The position numbers and the translations under genes were made by a program. A DNA stretch of 64,000 nucleotides from Cinclus cinclus (lineage: Eukaryota > Chordata > Aves > Passeriformes > Cinclidae). How positions within the stretch are numbered: position 1 is the stretch's first letter; each line of letters begins with the position of its first letter. Under the pieces are notes generated by a model. The model saw only the letters and a list, made by a program, of their open reading frames with translations, had not been told where the DNA came from and did no database searches. The stretch covers positions 3,261,001 through 3,325,000 of the forward strand of contig NC_085072.1 of NCBI RefSeq assembly GCF_963662255.1, read 5' to 3'. Of this stretch, positions 41,305 through 53,289 are shown one piece after another.

Positions 41305-42362
41305 ATCCATCCATCCATGGGTCAATCGATCCATGGATCCATCCATCCATCATCCATCCATCATCCATCATCCATCATCCATCCATCCATCATCCATCCA
41401 TCCATCATCCATCATCCATCATCCATCATCCATCCATCATCCATCCATCCATCCATCCATCATCCATCCATCCATCATCCATCCATCCATCCATCCATCC
41501 ATCCATCCATCCATCCATCCATCCATCATCCATCCATCCATCATCCATCCATCATCCATCCATCCATCCATCCATCCATCCATCATCCATCCATCCATCA
41601 TCCATCCATCCATCCATCATCCATCATCCATCATCCATCATCCATCCATCCATCATCCATCCATCCATCATCCATCCATCATCCATCCATCCATCCATCC
41701 ATCCATCATCCATCCATCCATCCATCATCCATCATCCATCCATCATCCATCATCCATCATCCATCCATCCATCCATCATCCATCATCCATCATCCATCAT
41801 CCATCCATCATCCATCCATCCATCATCCATCCATCCATCCATCCATCCATCCATCCATCCATCATCCATCATCCATCCATCCATCCATCCATCCATCATC
41901 CATCATCCATCCATCCATCCATCCATCCATCATCCATCCATCATCCATCATCCATCCATCCATCATCCATCCATCCATCATCCATCCATCATCCATCCAT
42001 CCATCCATCCATCATCCATCCATCCATCATCCATCCATCCATCATCCATCCATCATCCATCCATCCATCCATCATCCATCCATCCCTCCCTCCCTCCCTC
42101 CCTCCCTCCATCCATCCATCCATCCATCCATCCATCATCCATCCATCCATCCATCCATCATCCATCCATCCATCCATCATCCATCATCCATCCATCATCC
42201 ATCCATCATCCATCCATCATCCATCATCCATCATCCATCATCCATCCATCCATCCATCCATCATCCATCATCCATCCATCATCTATCCATCCATCATCCA
42301 TCCATCCGTCCATCATCCATCCATCCACCCATCCATCATCTATCCATCCATCCATCCATCCC
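41305..42362. repeat. About 1 kb of ATCC/ATC microsatellite
   Basis: Mixed 4-bp CATC and 3-bp CAT steps (CATCCATCCATCATCCATC) fill more than 1 kb with one short CCCTCCCTCCCT interruption near 42083-42106. Frame slips keep open frames of Ser-Ile-His-Pro repeats, which are not genes. Confidence 0.97.
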
Positions 42363-44060
42363 TCCTCCTGGGCCTGTATCCAGCCTGGAAAAGCTCCATG
42401 GCTCCTGCTGGGAGCCTCTGCAGGTACAAAACCCTCCCAGGGCTTTTTTAAAAATCCAAGAATTTCTCTTGGTGAGAGAGGAATTAGTCATGGCAGGGAG
42501 AGAGGGAGAGGAGAGTGAGCTCATGGCAGCAGGAGGGAAGGAGAGCTGGCAGCAGGGCCTGGACACACTGGGAAAAAGGGCTGGGAATAAAGGGATGGGA
42601 ATTCACAGGGAAGCAGCCACAGCATGGGACACCTGGCAGAGCTGGAGATTTGGGACACAGCCACTGCCACCCCCCCATCGAGCTGAGGGCATGACTTTTC
42701 CCTATAGGATTTTTCCCTGTATGATTTCCCCTGCAGGATTTTCCCTGCAGGATTTGCCCTGCAGTCTTGTGAACACCGAACTTTTGGCACCCAGGAATGC
42801 CAGGTTTGGAAAAGCAGATCCCTGCTTTGCTTGGGAAGGTGACAGGGACATCCCAGCCGCCTGCCAGGCAGGCACTGTCCCCACACAGGGGAGGGTCAGG
42901 TCGGTCACCAGGAGGAATTTTTCCGTGGATAAGGCAGGATTGGAACAGCGCAGGGATCTTTGGAGTCCCCATCCCTGGAGGTGTCCGCGGAAGGGCTGCA
43001 TGTGGCACTCCGGGTGACAATGTCCGGGCACAGCTCGGACTCCGCGATCCTCACTGAGGGATCCTCGCTGAGTCTGGGATTTTGGGATCACGTCGGGCTG
43101 CAGGAACGACCTCGGATCCCCGGGATCGGCGGGAGGGTCCGCGCTGCGGCTCTGGCACTGATGTCCCTCCCTCCTTCCCTCCCGTGCCTGTGTCGCACAT
43201 CAGCGGTGACGCCAGCAGCTCCTGTCCCCGCTGAGTGCTGAGACAGCCGATCCCAGCTCCCGGCTCTGACGTGCGAACCTGCCCTTCATTCCACTGCCAC
43301 CGAGCTGTTTTCCTCTTTTTTCCTTTTTTTTTTTTTTTTTTCCTGCCGAGCCCCACTTTGCTCCGCGCAGGATGTGACAGGCGGTGATGGAGCACCGGGA
43401 GGCCCCGGGCTTGGCACGGCCCGGTCTCCCCAGGAGCAATTAAGCTAAAAAGAGCCACGGGCTGTGCTGGCAGCGTGGCTGGCAGCTCGTGGTGAACCCG
43501 GGTCAGGAATGACACATCTCATCTGTAAAGGATGGCGGTGGACGAGACTGAGTTCCGGGAAAAAAAAAAAAAAAAAAAAAAAAAAGCCAAGGAAGGGCAG
43601 GAGGAGAGGGAGAATTTGTCCCCAAAGGCTGGAAAGGGGAGAGGGCAGCCCAGGGGATGGGGAATGAGGGATCTCTGCAGGATTGGGGTGCTGGGGGGAG
43701 GAAGGGGCAAGGATCCAGGGTAGGTGTTGGAGGTAGGGATGGATGGGACGTTCCGGGTGTGCTCCAGGATCCAAACCTGAGTCCAGGTGTGCTTTCACTG
43801 GCTGGTCCCAGAGTAGGACGTTTGGAGATGGAAACACTGCTGGGAAGAGCCCCCTGAGCAGGGGGGTCTCGGGGGTGGCAAAGGGCAGCTGGGCTGATCG
43901 GGCAGCCGGAGGAACTTTCTGGATGGGAGAGCTCGGAGCATCTTCCAGGGGGCTCCAGGAGAGCTGGAGAGGGACTGGGGACAAGGGATGGAGGGACAGG
44001 ACACAGGGAATGGCTCCCACTGCCAGAGGGCAGGGCTGGATGGGATATTGGGAGGCAATT
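42363..44060. other. No gene seen; A and T runs
   Basis: Unique sequence with an inner T run (43327-43341) and a 26-A run (43560-43585). A short TTTTCCCTG(T/C)A(G/T) repeat occurs at 42695-42760. No exon recognised. Confidence 0.5.
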
Positions 44061-44065
44061 CCTCC

Positions 44066-44165
44066 CTGGGATGATGGAAGGTGTCCCTGCCGTGGCAGGG
44101 CTGGCACTGGGTGATCTTTACATCCCCTTCCCACCCCAACCATTCCAGGATTCCATGGCCGGTGC
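44066..44165 (+). mobile_element. CR1 LINE 3' end, plus strand
   Basis: It reads GGAAGGTGTCCCTGCC, GTGGCAGGGCTGGCACTGGG, TGATCTTTACATCCCCTTCC, then CACCCCAACCATTCCAGGAT TCC as two adjoining pieces: the CR1 sense-strand 3' terminus with its CCAACCNNNCCATTC end. It is the only plus-strand CR1 fragment I see. Confidence 0.82.
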
Positions 44166-44751
44166 AGCATTCTCAGGTGGGATCCCTGGGGCTCCTTCCC
44201 TTGGTTGTGCCTCCACCGAGCCCCCAGTTTGCAGGGCAGGACCCACACTGGGCTGAGCAGAGCCCCGGGGGGAGCCGCAGCCTCTGCGCTCCTTCCCGAG
44301 CTCTGCTCTGCTCTGCCGGGCTGGAATCGGATCCCAATGCGGATCCCAATCCCGGGCACCACGACTGGGAACAGACCCTCCTTTCAGGCAGGAGCTGCGG
44401 GCAGCGCTGCGAGCGCACGGGGAGGAGCAGGAGGAGGAAGAGGAGGAGGAGGAGAAGGCTTCCTCCGGTCCCTCGGGGCACCACGGCTGCGGGTGCGGGC
44501 TCAGCTCTGCCCAGGAATCCGAGCAGGCAGCAGGGACAGGAGGAAAAACTCCCTGTGCACCATCCAAGTGCGACTGGGAGGGATTGAACCCTCCAGCCCT
44601 GCCCGGCTCGCAGCCCCTCCTGCTGCCCTTTGTCCCCGTCCCCCATGATGAATATCCTTCCTCTCACTCTCCCTGAAATCCCAACCTGCGCTGGGCCGGG
44701 ACTGGGATCGAGGCTTTCCAACCCAGATCCTGGAGGAGACTGAGCAGCTGC

Positions 44752-45140
44752 AGTGTCCATCCTGGGGACACACCAGTGTCCATCCTGGGGACACACCAGT
44801 GTCCAGTTTGTGGGCACACCAGTGTCCGGCCTGGGGACACACCAGTGTCCAGTTTTTGGACAGAACAGTGCCCAGTTTGCAGGCACACCAGTGTCCAGCC
44901 CGTGGACACACCAGTGCCCAGCCTGGGGACACACCAGTGTCCAGTTTGCAGGCACACCAGTGTCCAGTTTGCAGGCACACCAGTGCCCAGCCTGGGGACA
45001 CACCAGTGTCCACCCTGGGGACACACCAGTGTCCAGTTTGTGGGCACACCAGTGTCCAGTTTGTGGGCACACCAGTGTCCACCCTGGGGACACACCAGTG
45101 TCCAGTTTGTGGGCACACCAGTGCCCAGCCTGGGGACACA
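44752..45140. repeat. 23-bp minisatellite with GGACAC-ACCA-GTGTCC hairpins
   Basis: About 17 copies of CACACCAGTGTCCAGTTTG plus TGGG and variants (CATCCTGGGGA, GCCTGGGGA, CCACCCTGGGGA). Where the unit is GGGGACACACCAGTGTCC the 6-bp arms are perfect. Confidence 0.93.
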
Positions 45141-45880
45141 TCAGCTGCTTTTGTCCCTCGTTGCCAGCGGAGCAGCAGCAGCGCCGGGAGCGGGCCGGGA
45201 TGCTCATTCCTGCGGTGGTTTTGGTGTTTTTAGAGAGAAGGGAAGCCTGGGGAAGAGCCCGAGGCGCAGCAGCGCTCCCAGCCCGCCATGAGCCGCTCCC
45301 TCCCTCCCTCCCTCCCTCCCTCGCAGGAAGCAGAAGTTCTCTCCTTCCCTCTCGCTCCCCACTCAGATTTTCCAGTGACCCAGCGCTGATGGAAACTCGG
45401 CCGTTCACTGGCCCTTTCTTCTCCACGGTGTTCGGGTGTTGTTTTTTTTTTTAATTTCCAGCTGCCCCCCTCAGCCCTGACTGACCCTTGGAGGACAAAG
45501 CATCACCTCTGGCAGCGGCACAGCGCGGGGCTCGCCCGGCTCTGCTCCGAGCAGGGGAAATCCACAGGGAAAAGCGGAAAATTCCCGTTCCCAGCTCCAC
45601 TGGCAATCTCCAGCAAAGGGGTTGCAGCCCTAAGCAGAGCCCGCTGACACAGGGCTGGGGCCTGCCTGGCCAGGGCAGGGAGGGGACAGGGATGGGACAT
45701 GGATGCAGCATCCCCTTTTCTTTGGGATTGCTTGGGGAAAGCTGGAACAGCATCCTCCTTTTCTTTGGGGTCTGTCAGGGACAGCCAGGAGCAGCAGAGA
45801 CGAAGCTGCTGCCCAAGGGGACAGGCAGAGCCCAGCCTGGAGCACCCAAACATCCGAAAGGGACAGTGCTGTCCCCCCTC
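45141..45880. other. No gene seen
   Basis: GC-rich; (CCCT)n at 45300-45321. No exon recognised. Confidence 0.5.
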
Positions 45881-46000
45881 CAGGTGACACTCTGATAACA
45901 CAGTGGAAAACTCAGATATCGGAGCGCATTTTGGGAATCTGGAAGCAGCTGTAAAACAATCTTCCCATTAAAGCCTTTTACATTACTTTTTTTTTTCCCC
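45880..46000. promoter_or_regulatory. AT-leaning island with GATA-type motifs
   Basis: It contains CTGATAACACAG, AGATATCGG, AAACAATCTTCCC and ATTAAAGCC in about 100 bp. Candidate regulatory element by composition only. Confidence 0.25.
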
Positions 46001-46189
46001 TGTAAAAAGCAGATCTAGGCACCCCGCAGATCCTGGCCAGCCTCACACCTCCTTTCCTGGCAGCAAAATCCCTCCCAGCAGGGCTGGATCCGGGCTAGAT
46101 CCCGGCTGGATCCGGGCTAGATCCAGCCCGATTCCCAGCCAACCTCGCCGACACAAACCCCCCTCCCCCGCCCCCCCAGCGGCTCCGCT

Positions 46190-46445
46190 TCCCCCAGGGC
46201 ACGAGCCCGAGTTTAATCAACTCTTCAATTACTCATTACGAAGCCCCCAGGTTGGAATCCGCAGCAGAGACACCGGCAGCCAACAGGAGCCCTCGCAGCG
46301 CTCATTCCCTATACCTGCTCCTAATTAGGAGTGGACTCACCCCTGCAATTAATGGCTGGAGTTGTTCATTAGCCCCTGGATACCAACATTTGTTTGGGAG
46401 AGGTGGCAGCAGGGTAATTAATCAGGCTGTGACTAACGAGGGGAG
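46190..46445. promoter_or_regulatory. Strong candidate enhancer: homeodomain-site cluster with a 14-bp palindrome
   Basis: CTCCTAATTAGGAG at 46318-46331 is a perfect palindrome around TAATTA. Nearby are TTTAATCAACTC, CAATTACTCATTACG, GCAATTAATGG, GTTCATTAGCCC and GGTAATTAATCAGGC. It is the densest TAAT cluster in the window and has no coding frame. Conservation across birds would settle it. Confidence 0.45.
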
Positions 46446-48080
46446 CGTCCAAACCCGCGGCAAAGTCGCTGTACCTGGCCGGGGGACAGCTGGTGGCTTC
46501 CAGCGGAAAGTTGGCTTTGGGACAAGCGGGATTTTGGGCATTTTTTCCGGGCTCTGGCGGTGCTGCGGAGCCGCTGCTCGTGGGCGCTGGCAGCCCCAGG
46601 GGCCGTCGCTTGGCGTGACACAGCTCCGGTGTCCCCGTGTCCCCGTGTCCCCGCCTGCCCGCTCCTTGTCACCGCGGCCGAGCCCCGAGGGAGCCGGGGC
46701 TGCAACTGGAACTGGAACTGCCGGCTCTGATTCCAAGCCAGGAGCCTTTGGGACAGTAGGATCCCGTTTTCCCCATTTTCTCCATGATTTTCCGCACCCC
46801 CCCCACCCCGTACCCTCTGGGTGTTCTGCAAATCTGGGAAATCCGCTCGGGGAATTTTTATTTCCCATCCTGTGGCACCCGCCACCGCTCTCAGAACAAA
46901 CACAAGAGGAGCTCAACCCTTTCCCAAACCTCCTTAAATCCATCCCAGCACTCCCGTGCCTCAGTTTCCCACCCCCCGCAGGCTGCACGAGGCTCGGGGA
47001 GCCCGCCGAGCCCGAAAGAGCTGCGTGCTATAATTAGGGTTTAGGGAAGTGAGATTCTTTCTGTGCCTCAGCGTTTTCATTTTCCCTCAGGGTGGAAAAA
47101 AATAAAATAAAATAACCCTACACACACACCCATACCCCCCCCCACCCCGCAGGAAATCACCGGTGATATCATCTGGGTGAAGTGCAGGGTCATTCCAGGG
47201 GGTTTGGAGCAGCTTCCAGAAGGTCAAGGAGGCTCTCGGGGCTTTTTTTTTTTTTTTTTTTTTTTTTTTGGCAGCAGTTTGGCCATAATTGGGCTGGTCT
47301 GAGGAGCCACAATCCCTGGGCTCCCGCATTTTTTGCCAGGTCGTGCTGAAGGTCCCAAAAAACTGCGAGGCGATCTCAAATAGAGATATTCGAGGAGGGG
47401 GGGAGGGGGGGGGGAATAGGAAAAAAAACCCCAAAAAAACCAAAAAAAACCAAAACACCTCTGTGAAGGGAGAGAGGAGCAGAGCTGCGTTCTGGGCTGG
47501 TGAAATTACATTAAAAACTGGAGCAAAGCAGAGCCTGGAAGGCAGATCAATGCAAACAGCACGAGAAACTGGGACGCGGCTCCTAAACCGGAATGTTTAT
47601 GGCTGGATGGCGGCGAGGCCGCCGTGACTCACTCTGGGATCGGCCAACTGGTCCCAGCTCTCCCGGGGACTGGGCGCGCTCCAGGCTGCGTGATCAGACC
47701 CCAGGGATGGGATCTGTGACAGGACCCCGCTCCTGGAGGGCGCAGATTTCTGCGTCATCCTCACAAAACTGAGTTTTCCCGCAATATTGGGATTTTTTTC
47801 CAGCCGGGCTGGGGTTGGGTAAATTCCTTGCGTTATTCAGGCTCTGCAGGCAGTCCCTGAATCCTCGGGGCAGATCCCAAGGAAGGATTTCTGTGGCTCC
47901 TGCCCGCTTGAGGAGGGTGAGGATAACTCAGGAGAGCTCGGAGAGGGAGAAATGCCCTAAAAATCCTTTCTTTATGGGGGGATGTGGATCCCTTTGGGGT
48001 GGGGGGGAGTGAGAGGGATAAATGCGAGGAAATCCATGGATAATGGGCACAGCTGGGCATGGGCAGGCAGGAGAGGGCGG
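46446..48080. other. No gene seen; homopolymer runs
   Basis: Contains a CCCCGTGTCCCCGTGT stretch near 46629, a T run at 47243-47270 and a G-rich patch at 47395-47415. No exon recognised. Confidence 0.5.
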
Positions 48081-48094
48081 TGATGGGTGTGCAG

Positions 48095-48210
48095 GGTGCC
48101 AATGTCCCCGGAGAGCCGCTGGTATTCACAGCCATCATTGGGAATGTGATAATTGTCACCGTGTTCACCACCAAAGATAATCACGCATCGGGATAATTAA
48201 CAAGCGCCGG
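48095..48210. promoter_or_regulatory. AT-leaning island, candidate conserved element
   Basis: It contains ATTCACAGCCATCATTGGG, GTGATAATTGTCACCGTG (with GTGA-TAAT-TGTCAC partial dyad), AAGATAATCACGCATC and GGATAATTAACAAGC. Flanks are GC-rich. Confidence 0.35.
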
Positions 48211-49477
48211 GGCTCAGCCTTGCCAGGCTCAGGAGACAAAATCGCTCCGGCACTTCCCGCTGGCCCGGGGTCACCGCCAGCCCCGGGGCCACCGTCACAT
48301 GAACCTGCTTTGCCACCAGCGCTGTCGGGCGGCTCGGGATGGCACGGAGGAGTTCCCAGCAGGTCCGAGAATTCCCCAAGCTCCGGGGGTGGCAGAGCCC
48401 GGGTCCGGCCGAGGGAGCCGGGGCAGGTTTCCATGCCCTGCTCCGGTGTCACCCGCGTGTCCCTCCGGGAGATCCCGCTGGGAATGGGGCTTTAAGGACA
48501 TCCTCTCCCAATTCCTGACTCTCTGGAGCTCTGGAGCTTGCCCAGCCCGGCTGTGACCGTGCCCTGATTGAAGAGCAGCCAGGCTGGGACAGGATCTGTC
48601 CCAAAACTCCGCTCCAGAGCCCGAAGTGATTCCGGGGATTTCTCTTCCCGTTCCTCCACTTCAATTTCCCCCTTTTGGCTTCTCCTCCTGGGATTCCTGA
48701 GAGAAGGGGGAACATCCACCCATCACCCCCCTCCTCCAAAGGGACCCCCCGGTTCTCCCCCGCGGCCCGGAGCCCCCCAAATCCAGCCCCTTGTGCCTCT
48801 CGGGGGAATTTGGCAACAGGCGCCCGCTCTTCCCGGATTAATCCCGATCCCCGCCACGGGCCAAGGGCTCCGACAGGAATAAACACATCCCAAATGCCTT
48901 TCCATAAGGGGAGCGAACCTGCTGGCCGAGGTGCCGCTCTCCCGGCTCCTTTCCAGCCCGGCGCTCACCGCGGGCCAAGCGGGGAAAGGCTCCGGCAGAT
49001 CCCGGCAGATCCCGGATTTTGGGATGTGCCCAAACCCACTCCACGGCAGCACCTCCGGTGTCCACCCCAAACGTGGCAAGGACGCGCTGGGGACAGCCCT
49101 GAGTGCGGAGAGGCCGTTAATTAATGGATGAGTGTTAATTAGCCATAACGGGGGGTAGGAGCTGCCTGAGGACCCCCCGACACCGCACCGGGGCCACGCT
49201 GAGGTCAAAGCAGGGGGTGGCTTTGTCACCGCGGGTCCCGGGTGCCACCTCACCCACCAGCAGGGATTCCCCTGCTCCGAGCAGCTTTTCCCATTCCCGT
49301 CTGTTCCCCCATCCTGCCGAGGAGATGTCTCCTTATATAAACCCCGCTAAGTAGGGCAGGGTTGTGGCTTTCACCTCCTGCTGCCACCGCTGCCCTCGCT
49401 GCTGCTGTCTCCGGGTCACCGCGGTGTCCCCTCTGCCCGCCCGGCAGCCCAGGGATGAACCATCCCCATGCCACGGG
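48211..49477. other. No gene seen; small TTAATTAA patch
   Basis: GC-rich. GTTAATTAATGGATGAG and GTGTTAATTAGCCATAACG at 49115-49150 form another small TAAT cluster. Confidence 0.45.
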
Positions 49478-49838
49478 TTTGGGGTGACAGCGGGGACAGG
49501 CTGGATTTGGGGTGGCAGTGAGGACAGGCTGTTTCTGGGTGACACTGGGGACAGGCTGGATTTGGGGTGGCAGTGAGGACAGGCTGTTTCTGGGTGACAC
49601 TGGGGACAGGCTGGATTTGGGGTGGCAGTGAGGACAGGCTGTTTCTGGGTGACACTGGGGACAGGCTGGATTTGGGGTGGCAGTGAGGACAGGCTGTTTC
49701 TGGGTGACACTGGGGACAGGCTGGATTTGGGGTGGCAGTGAGGACAGGCTGTTTCTGGGTGACACTGGGGACAGGCTGGATTTGGGGTGGCAGTGAGGAC
49801 AGGCTGTTTCTGGGTGACACTGGGGACAGGTGGGATTT
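49478..49838. repeat. Six-copy 55-bp tandem repeat, second locus of the GGACAGGCTGGATTTGG family
   Basis: Copies anchored at AGGACAGGCTGTTTCTGGG start at 49521, 49576, 49631, 49686, 49741 and 49796, exactly 55 bp apart, each followed by GGGGACAGGCTGGATTTGG and GGTGGCAGTG. The exact period points to recent amplification. Confidence 0.95.
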
Positions 49839-50184
49839 GGGGTCATCCCCAGCCTGGCTACTCAGGGTCCTGGAGGGCCCTGGGATGGCTTTAGGGCAGG
49901 GATGGCTTTAGGGAATTCAGTGGAATGGCTGTGCCCTCCCCAGCTGGGGGGACAGAGCAGGTGGGGACACTGAGCAGCACTCGGTGGCACTGCCACACTC
50001 GGGTGACTTTTGACCCTGTGTGCTCAGCAAGGAGAGTCCCATCCCCAGGACATCCCCCTGCCCATAGCACCATGACATCCCAAATTCCCGATCTTTTATG
50101 CCTCCCCTCTGCCCTGGCTGTCCCCTCCCCGCCGTCCCTGCCCAGCCCTGTCACACACCTCTGCCACCAGCAGCTCCAGCGAGG

Positions 50185-50260
50185 GTAAATTTTTGATGAA
50201 GCAGAGATTAAATATTTGTGGCTGTCGCTCGAGCTTTCAATAATTGAGCAGGGAAGGGCA
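50185..50260. promoter_or_regulatory. AT-rich patch, candidate regulatory element
   Basis: GAGATTAAATATTTGTGGC and TTTCAATAATTGAGC sit in 70 bp of AT-leaning sequence between GC-rich flanks. Confidence 0.25.
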
Positions 50261-50587
50261 GGCGAGGCGGGGGCGGCTCCGGCCATGTGGCACCAGAGGA
50301 CACGGTGGAGCACGGATGTGCCCGGCTGGGAATCCTGGGCAGACCCAGAGAGAGGCTGGAGGGAAAAACCTCCAGGAACGGAGCTGCTTCTCTGGTAAAC
50401 CACTGGAATTGCCAGGAAGGATCTCCCAGAGAGTGAGAGGTCAACGGAGGCAGGGAAAGCCTCGCTGGGATGGAGGGAATGCTGCAGATCAGATCTGCTC
50501 CCTGATTTCCACCCTCACAGTTCCCTCTGCTCCTCGGATTTGCTGCTGCAGCCGTGGAGCTGATCCCACGAGTGCCAAGGTTTGATG

Positions 50588-50875
50588 TGAGTGGGAGCTG
50601 GGGACGCTGGGAGCTGGGGACGCTGGGAACTGGGGACACTGGGAACTGGGGATACTGGGATTTGGGACACCAGGAGCTGGGGACACTGGGAGCTGAGAAC
50701 CTTGGGATGTGGGGACATTGAGAGCTGGGGACACTGGGAGCTGGGACATTGGGAGCTGGGAACAATTGGGAACTGGGGACACTGGGAACTGGGGATGCTG
50801 GGAACTGGGATCTGGGTAGTTGGGACACTGGGAGCTGGGATCTGGGGACACTGAGAACTGGAACACTGATCCCTC
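50588..50875. repeat. Minisatellite (GGGAGCTGGGGACACT family)
   Basis: About 18 copies of a 14-17 bp unit CTGGGAACTGGGGACACTGG with variants GATGTGGGGACATTG and GATCTGGG. Confidence 0.9.
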
Positions 50876-50879
50876 ATTC

Positions 50880-52020
50880 CCAAGGCTGCACGAGGTGAGG
50901 ATTTCCATGGCTCCCAGGCCTGGCAGGGGACTGAGCCCCTGTCCAGAAGGAGAGGACAGACATTCCAGCTTGTTCCCCACTTTGGGGAGCTTTGGGAAAG
51001 GCAGGAAGAGCAGCCGGGTGCTCAGGATGCCCAAGGCCATGGTCACACGTGTCCTCTGTGTCCCTCCGGCTCCTTCCTGCCCCTTTGGGACAGTCCCTGG
51101 TGTGACATCCATGTGGCCATGCGGTGTCACCCACCGGGATGTCCTGGGATCACCCCGGGCCACCCTCGTGTTCCTGGCAGCTCTGCTGGCTCCCAGCTGG
51201 AATCAAACCCTGAGCACTTGGACCAAAATCCCATTTTCCAGCCCCAGTCTGGATGTGGCACCAGCGAGCTCCCGGGGCTCCGTCAGGATCCTGATCCATC
51301 GGATCCTGATCCCAAACCTGCCCCTCCTGCTGCCACAGTGCTGCTCCTGGTCCGGGCTTCTCCATCCTGCAGGATGCATCCAAGAGGAATCGAACCCTGG
51401 CTGGGCTGGAGCACCAACAATTAAACCCAAATGATTAATCACAAACAGAGAGCGGCCATAAAACTTCCCAGCAGAACAAGGAGAGCGGGAGGAGCAGTGG
51501 GAGAGGCTCCGGAGCAGGGCTGGGCTTCCAGCAGGATTTGGGATGGCCCCTGGTCACTGGCTTCCCTTTTGGGTTGGGAGAAGGATGAGCTCTGGCTGGA
51601 GGTGTCTCCGTGGATGGAGCTGGGAATGTTTTCCCAGCTGGATTTTCCTCCTCAGGACAACCAGGGCTGCTCCCCTTGGGCTGGGAAAGGGGGAAAGCCA
51701 GAGCCAGGATTTGCCCAGGGCCTGAATTCCACCTTGGAATATCTTTGGGATCATTTTCTACTCCAAAGCTGTGGTCAGCTCAGAATCCAGGGGAGCATCC
51801 AGAACTTTGTCCTGGTGCTGCAGAGGGATTGTCCCCAAAACGGAGAGGTGGGGACAGCCCTTGGAATTCCATGCCGGATCGCCACACGGGAAAGTGGAGC
51901 AGGAGCGCGGGGCTCTCCCGCTCCTCGGGATGGGCTCGGGTTGGAATTTTCCCGGCGTGTTTGGGTGTTTTTGTGTCCCTGAACACACGTGGGAGTGGCA
52001 GCAGCAGAGCCGGAGCTTCC
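50880..52020. other. No gene seen; small AT patch at 51415-51470
   Basis: Unique sequence. CAACAATTAAACCC and ATGATTAATCACAAACAG at 51415-51450 could be a small regulatory element. No exon recognised. Confidence 0.45.
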
Positions 52021-52029
52021 CACGGGGCT

Positions 52030-52318
52030 GTTCCCGCATTCCCAGCACATCCCAGGGCTCTGATCCCAACGCATCCCACGGGGCTGTTCCTCATTCCCAG
52101 CGCATCCCAGGGCTCTGATCCCATCGAATTCCCAGCGCATCCCACGGGGCTGTTCCCGCATTCCCAGCACATCCCAGGGCTCTGATCCCAACGCATCCCA
52201 CAGGGCTGTTCCTCATTCCCAGCGCATCCCAGGGCTCTGATCCCATCGAATTCCCAGCGCATCCCACGGGGCTGTTCCCGCATTCCCAGCACATCCCAGG
52301 GCTCTGATCCCACCGCGC
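52030..52318. repeat. Tandem repeat, about 60 bp in a 120-bp higher order
   Basis: Five copies of CGGGGCTGTTCC plus CATTCCCAGC(A/G)CATCCC and AGGGCTCTGATCCCA; every second copy has the insert TCGAATTCCCAGCGCATCCC, giving a period near 120 bp. Confidence 0.92.
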
Positions 52319-53029
52319 CGCTCCCACCCGCTGTCAGGAGCACAAAACTTTCTTTCCTTGGAAGAAAGGAAAGCCGAGGATTAGCCCGGCTCTCCCCTTG
52401 CCGCGGCAACCCGCAAACTTCCATCGGGGGAATCGCCCAGGTCCCGCGTCCTGCTCTGCTCCCGACAGAGTTTCCTCTGCCCCGTCCCTTCCCGGCAATT
52501 CCAGGGTGTCAAATCCCGGTGGGAACTCCAGGAGAGGCCAAGGAATGTCCCCAACACGCTCCTGTCCCCGGGAGAGCCAGGAAAAGGTTCTTGGGGGATA
52601 GGGATGCTCTTTCCATTTCCATTTTTAATACCAGGGGTATCCATCCCCCCTCTCTCCGCAGTGACCTGGTGGCATCACCGTGGTGGGAATGAAAATCCAT
52701 TTCAAACACTTGATTATTCTTATTAATAATAATTTTTAAAATTGGCTGGAAAAGGTTTTGCTGACCTTGGCACAAAAAGTGCGCAGGGACTCAGCACCGG
52801 GTGGGGTAAATGGGAATTTTGGCCTCATCCCAAATCACCAACTCCTCCCTGAGCCGGTCATTAATCCCAGGAAATGCCCCGTGGCTCAGGGCAGCGATGA
52901 TTTATTGCTGCAGGCTCCCATCCCGGCAGTTCTGGGGCCAAATCCTGGAGCCGTTCCATGCGGAGCTGCCCTGGGCTCAGGGAGCCCGCGGTGGCTGCGG
53001 GGCCGGGCTGGGGCTGAGGGGCGAGGGGG

Positions 53030-53235
53030 CTGTGGGATGTGGGTGCTCTGGGATTTGGGTGCTGTGGGATTTGGGGGCTTTGGGATTTGGGGGATGTGGG
53101 ATGTGGGTGCTCTGGGATTTGGGTGCTGTGGGATTTGGGGGCTTTGGGATTTGGGGGATGTGGGATGTGGGTGCTGTGGGATTTGGGTGCTGTGGGATTT
53201 GGGGGCTATGGGATATCTGTGGGATTTGGGGGCTG
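53030..53235. repeat. Short-period array (GTGGGATTTGGGGGCT family)
   Basis: About 14 copies of 13-bp GGGATTTGGGTGCTGT with a longer period of 65 bp (the block with GGATGTGGGTGCTCTG recurs at 53035 and 53100). Confidence 0.9.
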
Positions 53236-53289
53236 TGGGATATCAGTGATGTGGGACACGGGTGCTGCAGGATGTACATGCCAAAGGAT

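Noticed and set aside
40978..43017. 679-codon open frame of Ser-Ile-His-Pro repeats
   Set aside because: It is translation of the ATCC/ATC microsatellite.
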